Part shown: in pieces, positions 6,979 through 12,517 of the stretch
How positions within the stretch are numbered: the first letter of the stretch is position 1
Layout: every line of letters begins with the position of its first letter
Assembly (NCBI GenBank): GCA_036403035.1
Contig: DASWRT010000418.1
Span: 1-12,517, forward strand
Length of the DNA: 12,517 nucleotides
Direction of reading: 5' to 3'
Source of the DNA: DASWRT01 sp036403035
GTDB lineage: Bacteria; Pseudomonadota; Alphaproteobacteria; ATCC43930; CGMCC-115725
Translations under genes and position numbers: made by a program
Notes under the pieces: generated by a model
What the model was told of the DNA's origin: nothing
The model's database searches: none
The model's input: the letters and a program-made list of their open reading frames with translations, nothing else

Positions 6979-7782
6979 ATGCTGTCATTCGATCGGTTGG
7001 ACATATCGAGCGCAGACGGGGCGGCAGCCGCGCTGGAGGAGAAGCTGCCTCGCAGCCTGACCGCGGCCGTCTTCGACCGCCTGCGGGCGGACATCCTCAC
7101 CTGCCGGTTGCAGCCGGGCGATAAGCTGCCGGTCGTGTCGCTCGCGGAGCGGTTCGGCGTGAGCCTCAGCGCCGTCCGGGAGGCGTTGTCGCGGCTCGTC
7201 GCAGACGGGCTCGTCCTGGCGGAGGACCAGCGCGGGTTTCGCGTGAGCCCGGTCTCGCTCGACGATCTGCGGGACCTGACCAGGACGCGTATCCAGATCG
7301 AAGGGCTGGCGCTGCGCCAGGCGATCGAGAACGGCGACGAGCATTGGGCGGCCGGAGTCGCGCAAGCCCTGCGGGAGCAGGCGCGTATCCCCTACGTCGA
7401 TCAGGACCAGCCGAGCCGGCACAACGAGGCGTGGGCGCAGTCGCACAAGCGCTTTCATTACGCGCTGGTCTCCGGCTGCGGCTCGCCCTGGCTGCTGCGC
7501 TTCCGCAACGTGCTCTACGAGCAGACGGAACGGTACCGCCGGCTGGCGCTGCCGCTGAATACGACCGTGCGCGACGTCGGCGCCGAGCACCGGAAGCTGG
7601 CGGAGGCGGCAATAGCGCGCGACGCCGATGCCGCGGTCGCGGCGCTGACCGCGCATTTCGAGCTGACGACGCGCATCCTTCTCGACGCCTACGCAACCGT
7701 GGAGACGGTCGGGATCTCGCCGCCCCAGGCGGACAAGCCGATACCCAAGCGGCGAGCGCGAGAGCGGCAGTCGATCGCCTAA
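6979..7782 (+). CDS. GntR-family regulator, FCD (FadR-type) subgroup
   Basis: A 267-residue ligand-responsive regulator. Residues ~24-95 form the GntR winged helix-turn-helix: SLTAAVFDRLRADIL, CRLQPGDKL, LAERFGVSLSAVREALSRLVADGLV and the wing RGFRVSPVS. The rest is an all-helical FCD ligand domain with RFH (H160), EHRKL (H204) and AHFELT (H226), consistent with the metal-binding histidines of that domain. The C-terminal end is basic (KPIPKRRARERQ). I chose ATG 6979 although it lacks a clear ribosome site. The frame is open back to 6847, but starting there would place the palindrome and the promoter inside the gene. It heads the transporter operon, with the binding-protein gene beginning 40 bases after its stop, so it most likely senses the imported compound or a breakdown product. 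Confidence 0.9.
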   Translation: MLSFDRLDISSADGAAAALEEKLPRSLTAAVFDRLRADILTCRLQPGDKLPVVSLAERFGVSLSAVREALSRLVADGLVLAEDQRGFRVSPVSLDDLRDLTRTRIQIEGLALRQAIENGDEHWAAGVAQALREQARIPYVDQDQPSRHNEAWAQSHKRFHYALVSGCGSPWLLRFRNVLYEQTERYRRLALPLNTTVRDVGAEHRKLAEAAIARDADAAVAALTAHFELTTRILLDAYATVETVGISPPQADKPIPKRRARERQSIA

Positions 7783-7822
7783 AGACGCTTCAAAGAAAAG
7801 CGCGGCACCTCAGGAGGAGACG

Positions 7823-8812
7823 ATGGAGACTTTCGGCGACGGACGCCAAGCGTACTTGCGGACGGGTGGGATCGCGATGGCGGTCGCCCTGCTGGGCTGC
7901 CTGTCCATCCCCGTCGCCTCGCAGGCTGCGGACACCGTGCGCATCGGCCTGCCGACGAAAACATACTGGCCGACCATCGTCACCGAAGCCGCGCGAACGA
8001 TGAAGCTCTTCGAGAAGGAAGGGCTCACGGCCGAGCCGACCGTGTATCGCGGCGGCGCCGAATGCTTCGAGGCGGTCGCCGCCGGCGCGGCGGACGTCAT
8101 TCTCGACCCGCCGTCGCTGGTCGCCACCGGGCGCAACCGCGGCGTGATGACGAAGCTCGTCGCCGGAGGCAGCACCGAATCCTCCGGCTGGCACCTGATG
8201 GTCGGCACCGGTTCGAAGGTGCAGACGCTGAAGGATCTCGACGGCAAGAAGCTGGGCATCACATCGGCCGGTTCCGCATCGGACTTCCTTGCCCTCTGGG
8301 CGGTGCAGCACGGCAAGATCAACGTGACCCGGGTTCCGCTCGGCGGCGGCGGACTGGTGCCGAACCTGCTGTCGGGCAATGTCGACGCGGTCGTCCTGTA
8401 CTCGCCCTTGAGCTACCAGCTTCTGTCGAGCAAGGAGGCGCGCTCGCTCGTCAATTTCGCGACCGACATGCCGGCGAATCTCACCTCCGGGTGGATCGCC
8501 ACCGATAAGATCGTCGCGGAGCAGCCTCAGCTCGTGCAGCGCACGCTGAACGCTCTCTACGGCGGCTTGAAGTACCTGCGGGAAAATCGTGACTTCGCGG
8601 TGAAGCTGATCGCGGAAGTCGACGAGATCCCGCCCGACATCGCGGCGATGGAGTACGAGAATACGATCCTCAAGCTCCTCCCGAGCGGAGAGATGCGGCC
8701 GGAATGGATCGACGCCTCGCTCGATCTGGCGCGGCTCGGCGGCATGAAGGACATGGCGCCGACCGACGCGATCTACACCACGCAGTTCAAGCCGATGCCC
8801 GCCGCGCCGTGA
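7823..8812 (+). CDS. ABC transporter substrate-binding protein (NMT1/TauA-like)
   Basis: A 329-residue periplasmic binding protein of the SsuA/TauA/THI5-like fold, which captures a small organic molecule for the adjoining ABC importer. Its ribosome site is excellent (AGGAGG at 7812-7817, 5 bases before ATG). The signal peptide spans roughly residues 12-35 (AMAVALLGCLSIPVASQA, cleavage near 35/36). LLGC inside it resembles a lipobox, but it lies mid-helix, so ordinary signal peptidase I processing is more likely. VRIGLPTKTYWPTIVTEAARTMKLFEKEGL and DLDGKKLGITSAGSASDFL are typical of the family: first strand, then the conserved 'DLKGKKIGV-GS' hinge segment. Relatives bind sulfonates, nitrate, riboflavin or pyrimidine precursors; the ligand here cannot be inferred. 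The next gene, a permease, starts 16 bases after the stop. Confidence 0.9.
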   Translation: METFGDGRQAYLRTGGIAMAVALLGCLSIPVASQAADTVRIGLPTKTYWPTIVTEAARTMKLFEKEGLTAEPTVYRGGAECFEAVAAGAADVILDPPSLVATGRNRGVMTKLVAGGSTESSGWHLMVGTGSKVQTLKDLDGKKLGITSAGSASDFLALWAVQHGKINVTRVPLGGGGLVPNLLSGNVDAVVLYSPLSYQLLSSKEARSLVNFATDMPANLTSGWIATDKIVAEQPQLVQRTLNALYGGLKYLRENRDFAVKLIAEVDEIPPDIAAMEYENTILKLLPSGEMRPEWIDASLDLARLGGMKDMAPTDAIYTTQFKPMPAAP

Positions 8813-8828
8813 GCGGAAGGAAGGTGCG

Positions 8829-9581
8829 ATGAGCCGATACGGCATAATTGCCGGCCGCATCGCGATCGTCGTGGGACTCGCGATGCTCTGGGAGGGATTG
8901 TCCCGCACCGGCGCCGTCAGCCCGCGTTTCCTGCCGCCGTTGAGCGACACGGTCGCGACGGTGCTGCAACTGATCGGCCGCCCGGCCGTACGGGCCGATA
9001 TCGCCGTCACGCTTCTCGAAACGCTCGCCGCTTTCGCGATCGCCCTGCCGGCGGGTGCGCTGATCGGGTTGGCGATCGCGGAGAGCGCCTATCTCGGCGA
9101 GATCCTGAAGCCGCTCGTGTTTTTCCTGCTCAGCATCCCGAAATCCGTCTTCCTGCCGCTGTTCATCCTCAGCTTCGGGATCGGTTTCGCGGAGAAGGTC
9201 GGGTTCGGTTTCTTCTCGACGATCCTCATCGTCATCATGAGCACGACGGCCGCGGTCGAATCGGTCCGCCCGGAGCACGTCGTCGTCGCGCGGTCCTACG
9301 GGGCGACCGGCGCACAGATCGTCCGACGCGTCTATCTGCCGAGCATGCTGCCGGTCCTGCTCGAAGCCGTACGGGTCGCGATGATCTTCAATTTCACCGG
9401 GATCATCCTTGCCGAGATGTATGCATCGCGGACCGGCCTGGGGCATCAGATCGCGAGCTGGGGCGAGAACTTCATGATGAAGCAGCTGCTCGCCGGCGTG
9501 CTCCTCGTGTCGGCGATGGCGATCGTGTTCAACGAACTCGTACGGTGGGCGGAAACGCGATGCAGCCATTGGCGAACCTGA
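8829..9581 (+). CDS. ABC transporter permease (first)
   Basis: A 250-residue inner-membrane permease of the SsuC/TauC type (BPD_transp_1 family). Hydrophobic segments lie near residues 8-23, 60-84, 94-120, 124-144, 180-198 and 218-237. The cytoplasmic EAA loop that docks on the ATPase is at about 152-173 (VVARSYGATGAQIVRRVYLPSML). The ribosome site is a GGAAGGAAGG run at 8815-8824. Its end overlaps the start of the ATPase gene by 22 bases, which suggests coupled translation. It differs clearly in sequence from the second permease downstream, so the membrane part is probably a heterodimer. The last residues (RCSHWRT) are cytoplasmic. Confidence 0.92.
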   Translation: MSRYGIIAGRIAIVVGLAMLWEGLSRTGAVSPRFLPPLSDTVATVLQLIGRPAVRADIAVTLLETLAAFAIALPAGALIGLAIAESAYLGEILKPLVFFLLSIPKSVFLPLFILSFGIGFAEKVGFGFFSTILIVIMSTTAAVESVRPEHVVVARSYGATGAQIVRRVYLPSMLPVLLEAVRVAMIFNFTGIILAEMYASRTGLGHQIASWGENFMMKQLLAGVLLVSAMAIVFNELVRWAETRCSHWRT

Positions 9582-10414
9582 CGCGGCGGGCCGCGCCGAT
9601 GCCCTCCCTCGCCGGCGGCGTCGCCGCGAGCCGCGGACAGGCCGCCGCCGGCTCGATCTCGGTGCGCAGCGTCGATCATACGTACCGAAGCCGCGAGGGA
9701 TCGATCCCGGCCCTCCGAGGCATCTCCTTCGACGTGACGCCGGGGCGCTTCGTCGTGCTGGTCGGGCCGAGCGGCTGCGGCAAGTCCTCGCTCCTGATGA
9801 TGCTGGCGGGATTGCAGCGGCCGAGTTCCGGCGAGATCCTGTGCTCCGGCTCGCCGTTGACCCGCCCCGATCCGAACCGGGTCGGCGTCGTGTTCCAGGA
9901 GGCCAGCCTCTATCCCTGGCTGACCGCCGAGGAGAACGTCGAGTTTCCGCTGACCCTACGCGGCATCCGGAAAGCGGCGCGCCGGGAGCGCGCGAGGGCG
10001 TCCCTGGCGCTGGTCGGCTTGGCGGAGTTCGGCGCGCGCTATCCGCACGAGCTTTCCGGCGGCATGAAGCAGCGCGTCTCGATCGCGCGCGGGCTCGTCC
10101 AGGACCCGCCGGTGCTCCTGATGGACGAGCCCTTCGCCGCCCTCGACGAGCAGACTCGGATGACGATGGGCGACGAGCTGCTCAGGGTGTGGGCGAAGAC
10201 CGGCAAGACCGTCGTCTTCGTGACGCACAGCCTGACCGAAGCGGTCTATCTGGCCGACGAGGTGCTGGTGATGAGTCCGCGCCCTGGGCGCATCATCGAC
10301 GTGATACCGGTGCCCCTGCCCCGCCCGCGCACCTACGAGACGATGGCGACAGATGCCTTCGGCAAATTGCGCGACCGCATCTGGCGGCAAATCCGGACGG
10401 CGGCGACGGGATGA
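9560..10414 (+). CDS. ABC transporter ATP-binding protein (SsuB/TauB-like)
   Basis: A 284-residue ATPase that powers the importer. All ABC motifs are intact: Walker A GPSGCGKS (69-76), Q-loop VVFQEASLYPWLT (110-122), signature LSGGMKQR (165-172), Walker B VLLMDEP (185-191), D-loop ALDEQTR and H-loop H223 in VTHSLTEA. The LYPWLT stretch after the Q-loop is typical of the nitrate/sulfonate/taurine class. I chose ATG 9560 (GGCGGA at 9548-9553). A GTG at 9545 is also in frame, and a shorter start at 9599 would remove an Ala/Arg-rich leader of 13 residues that precedes the ABC fold. The stop overlaps the next permease start as ATGA. The C-terminal tail is short, without an extra regulatory domain. 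Confidence 0.94.
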   Translation: MQPLANLTRRAAPMPSLAGGVAASRGQAAAGSISVRSVDHTYRSREGSIPALRGISFDVTPGRFVVLVGPSGCGKSSLLMMLAGLQRPSSGEILCSGSPLTRPDPNRVGVVFQEASLYPWLTAEENVEFPLTLRGIRKAARRERARASLALVGLAEFGARYPHELSGGMKQRVSIARGLVQDPPVLLMDEPFAALDEQTRMTMGDELLRVWAKTGKTVVFVTHSLTEAVYLADEVLVMSPRPGRIIDVIPVPLPRPRTYETMATDAFGKLRDRIWRQIRTAATG

Positions 10415-11283
10415 GCGGAGCGGCGGCGAATATCTTCGCGACGGGCGCGCCTCGTTGGCGGCGGCCGTCGCCGCGATACGTGCGGTGGCTGATCGTCGTC
10501 GTCCTGGTGGTGCTCTGGGAGGCGCTGCCGCGCGCCGGGCTCGTCCCCGTTCTCTTCCTGCCGCCGCTCTCCGAGACGCTGCGGGCCGGGCTGGGCGATA
10601 TCGGGGAGTACGCCGACGCTCTCAAGGTGACGCTTTACGAGATCGCGGCGGCGATGGTTTTCGCGTGCGGCGGCGGCATCGTCGCCGGAGCCGTCATCGG
10701 CGGGCTGCCCCCGCTCCGCCGGCTGCTTATTCCGCTTGCGTCGAGCCTCTACGCCGTGCCCATCGTCGTCCTTTATCCCGTGTTCACCGCGTGGCTCGGC
10801 ATCGGCCCGGAGGCGAAGATCTGCTTCGCGGCGGTCTACGGATTTTTCCCGACGCTGCTCGGCACCGCCGCGGGCATCCGGACGATCGATCCGCACTATC
10901 TGATCGCGGCGCGCAGCATGGGCGCCACGCTGCCGCAGCGTGTCGTCCGGGTCATCATCCCGGCGGCGATGCCGACCGTGCTTTCCGGGCTTCGGCTCGG
11001 CGGCGCGCTCGTCATCGTCGGCGTGGTCGTCGCCGAAATGCTCACGTCGAGCGCCGGCGTCGGCTACCTTATCTCGCGCTACCGGACGATGCTCGACAGC
11101 CCGCACGTCTTCGCCGCGATCCTGCTCGTCCTGGCGCTGGCGGTCGCGTTCGACGGGGCCGTCAAGCTCGTCGAGCGGCGGACCGCGAAATGGCGGTTCG
11201 CCGGACGGCGCGCACGGGAAGCCGAGCCGGATCGCCTCGTCGCCGATGATATACGGGCGCTTGCCCGGACCACGCAGGCCTGA
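10411..11283 (+). CDS. ABC transporter permease (second)
   Basis: A 290-residue permease of the same family as the first but only distantly similar to it. It starts at the ATGA overlap with the ATPase gene, so translation is probably coupled; no strong separate ribosome site is seen. Hydrophobic segments lie near residues 24-38, 74-98, 104-128, 136-156, 193-211 and 232-250. The EAA loop is at about 165-188 (IAARSMGATLPQRVVRVIIPAAMP). Unlike the first permease it carries a charged cytoplasmic tail of about 35 residues (from KLVERRTAKWRFAGRR onward). Two unlike permeases with one ATPase suggest a heterodimeric channel, as in some riboflavin or pyrimidine importers, rather than the usual single-permease SsuABC layout. 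Confidence 0.92.
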   Translation: MSGAAANIFATGAPRWRRPSPRYVRWLIVVVLVVLWEALPRAGLVPVLFLPPLSETLRAGLGDIGEYADALKVTLYEIAAAMVFACGGGIVAGAVIGGLPPLRRLLIPLASSLYAVPIVVLYPVFTAWLGIGPEAKICFAAVYGFFPTLLGTAAGIRTIDPHYLIAARSMGATLPQRVVRVIIPAAMPTVLSGLRLGGALVIVGVVVAEMLTSSAGVGYLISRYRTMLDSPHVFAAILLVLALAVAFDGAVKLVERRTAKWRFAGRRAREAEPDRLVADDIRALARTTQA

Positions 11284-11299
11284 ACAGGACGACGCCGCC

Positions 11300-11968
11300 A
11301 TGTTCGACATCACGCTGACGTTCGACAACGGTCCCGAACCGGACGTGACGCCGGCAGTGCTCGACGTGCTCGGCCGGCATGAGATCCGGAGCACGTTCTT
11401 CGTCCTCGGCGGCAAGCTCGCCGATCGCGAGCGCCGGGCGCTGGCGGAGCGCGCCGCCGCGGAGGGGCACTGGATCGGCAATCACACCTTCACGCATTCG
11501 GTGCCGCTCGGCCTGCGCCGGGAGCCCGACGCGGCGGAGCAGGAGATCGGCCGGACCCAGGAGGCGATCGGCTCGCTGGCGCACAAGCTGCGGCTGTTCC
11601 GCCCGTTCGGCGGCGGCGGCCATCTCGACCGGCGCCTGCTCAGCGCGCCGGTCCTGCGCTTCCTCAAGGAAGGCGGATATAGCTGCGTGCTGTGGAACTC
11701 GATCCCTCGCGACTGGGACGACCCGGAGGGCTGGGTCGACCGGGGGCTCGAACAGTGCCGCGCGCAGCCCTGGACGCTGATGGTGCTGCACGACCTTCCG
11801 ACCGGCGCGATGCGGCATCTCGACCGGTTCGTCGAGAGGGTCAGGGACGCGGGCGGACGGTTCCGGCAGGACTACCCGCCGGACTGCGTGCCGCTGCTCC
11901 GCGGCGAAGAAATTCTGCCGCTCGACCGCTACGTGTCGGACGGAACGGCGGCGCAGCCGGCGGCATGA
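11300..11968 (+). CDS. NodB-like polysaccharide deacetylase family protein
   Basis: A 222-residue protein with the NodB homology (CE4) fold. Motif 1 reads TFDNGPEPD (7-15) in place of TFDDGP: catalytic D9 is kept but the usual metal-binding Asp is N10. Motif 2 HTFTH (H62, H66) is intact. Motif 3 is RPFGGGGH (101-108), looser than RxPxG, and the end motif is VLHD (162-165). There is no signal peptide, so it should act in the cytoplasm, unlike cell-wall deacetylases. With the importer upstream and an FAH-family gene downstream, a hydrolase that removes an acyl or amide group from an imported small molecule is more likely than polysaccharide modification; this is inference. AGGA at 11286-11289 lies 10 bases before the ATG, 16 bases after the permease stop. 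Confidence 0.83.
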   Translation: MFDITLTFDNGPEPDVTPAVLDVLGRHEIRSTFFVLGGKLADRERRALAERAAAEGHWIGNHTFTHSVPLGLRREPDAAEQEIGRTQEAIGSLAHKLRLFRPFGGGGHLDRRLLSAPVLRFLKEGGYSCVLWNSIPRDWDDPEGWVDRGLEQCRAQPWTLMVLHDLPTGAMRHLDRFVERVRDAGGRFRQDYPPDCVPLLRGEEILPLDRYVSDGTAAQPAA

Positions 11969-12008
11969 GGGCGGGCGGCGATCGCGGCGAATACAGGAGG
12001 GGATCGGG

Positions 12009-12517
12009 ATGAGGTTCGTGAGCTTCAAGGAGGCCGGCGCCGCCGAACCGCGGTTCGGCTTCATCGTCGGCGACCGGGTCGTGGATCTCGCCGCAGGCAT
12101 TCAGGCCACGGCCGGTATCGAGAACGGCGTCGCGTGCCCGGCCGACATAACCGGCTTCATCGAGGCCGCGGCGAGCCTGATCCCGGCGGCTCGCGTGCTG
12201 GCGGCCCTGGTCGGCCGCGACGATCTGAGGGACGCCGTTAGCCGGCCGCTTGCCGAAACCGAGCTGCTCGCGCCGATCCCGCGTCCGCGGAAGAACGTGT
12301 TCTGCGTCGGGCGAAACTACGCCGCCCATGCCGCCGAAGGCGCCCGCGCGCAGGGGCGCGAGGTCGTCGTGCCGAGCATTCCCGAGTTCTTCACCAAGCC
12401 GCCGACCGCCGTGACGGGGCACGAGAGCGCGGTCCCGCTCGACCCGGCGGTCACCGAAAAATTCGATTACGAGGTCGAACTCGGCGTCGTCATCGGCACC
12501 ACGGGAAAGAACATCCC
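12009..12517 (+). CDS. Fumarylacetoacetate hydrolase family protein (3' end outside window)
   Basis: The first 169 codons of an FAH-family enzyme; the gene runs off the window, and family members are about 280-330 residues. An ideal ribosome site (AGGAGGGG at 11995-12002) lies 6 bases before the ATG. Family marks are NVFCVGRNYAAHAAEG (96-111), FFTKPPTAVTGHES (127-140) and DYEVELGVVIG (153-163), in which E155 and E157 fit the metal-binding glutamates. Such enzymes cleave or decarboxylate 2-oxo-acid compounds such as acylpyruvates, 2-oxohept-3-enedioate or ureidoglycolate-like substrates, using Mg2+ or Mn2+. It begins 40 bases after the deacetylase stop on the same strand, so it likely processes the product of that enzyme in the same catabolic route. 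The exact reaction cannot be assigned from this half. Confidence 0.9.
   Translation, partial: MRFVSFKEAGAAEPRFGFIVGDRVVDLAAGIQATAGIENGVACPADITGFIEAAASLIPAARVLAALVGRDDLRDAVSRPLAETELLAPIPRPRKNVFCVGRNYAAHAAEGARAQGREVVVPSIPEFFTKPPTAVTGHESAVPLDPAVTEKFDYEVELGVVIGTTGKNI

Noticed and set aside
7790..9010. 406-codon minus-strand frame opposite the binding-protein gene
   Set aside because: His/Arg/Asp-rich shadow composition; the plus strand is clearly a binding protein and permease.
10333..11481. 382-codon minus-strand frame opposite the second permease
   Set aside because: Asp/Arg-rich low-complexity shadow; the plus strand encodes a membrane protein with an EAA loop.

Overview
The window looks like a chromosomal segment from a high-GC Gram-negative bacterium, most likely an alphaproteobacterium. 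This is inferred from the strong G/C preference at third codon positions, the protein families present and the style of the ABC uptake operon. No rRNA, tRNA, CRISPR array, transposase or phage gene was seen. I did not find a convincing new defence or mobile system. The points most worth a second look are a chimeric gene ruin, an uptake and catabolism operon of unknown substrate, and an exported zinc-peptidase pair.

Left part (113-1967, plus strand): a putative exported, cysteine-rich zinc metallopeptidase with an HEFGH motif is followed after one base by a small exported four-cysteine protein of unknown function. The two are probably co-transcribed. Bases 1968-2416 hold no confident gene; they contain one weak small minus-strand ORF (2130-2324) and a few hairpins.

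Middle part (2417-4722): an aldo/keto reductase lies downstream of a MarR-type regulator on the minus strand, probably in one transcript. A sigma-70-like promoter and an overlapping pseudo-palindrome lie just upstream of the regulator and suggest autoregulation. Divergent from the regulator is a ruin: the first ~46 codons of a thiolase with an intact ribosome binding site run, out of frame, into the last ~170 codons of a short-chain dehydrogenase that has lost its NAD-binding N-terminus. This looks like the scar of a deletion or rearrangement.

Bases 4797-6698 (minus strand) encode a complete cytoplasmic GH13 alpha-amylase-family enzyme with all three catalytic acids. It is divergent from the right-hand operon and shares with it a 280-base intergenic region. 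That region holds a perfect 16-bp palindrome, a candidate promoter and an 11-bp-spaced direct repeat.

Right part (6979-12517, plus strand): a GntR/FCD regulator is followed by an NMT1/TauA-like binding protein, a permease, an ATPase, a second different permease, a NodB-like deacetylase with an altered TFDNGP motif, and a fumarylacetoacetate-hydrolase-family enzyme cut by the window end. Overlapping or closely spaced ends point to one operon. A reasonable inference is that it imports a small organic compound, removes an acyl or amide group, and hydrolyses or otherwise processes a 2-oxo-acid-type intermediate. The substrate cannot be read from the sequence.
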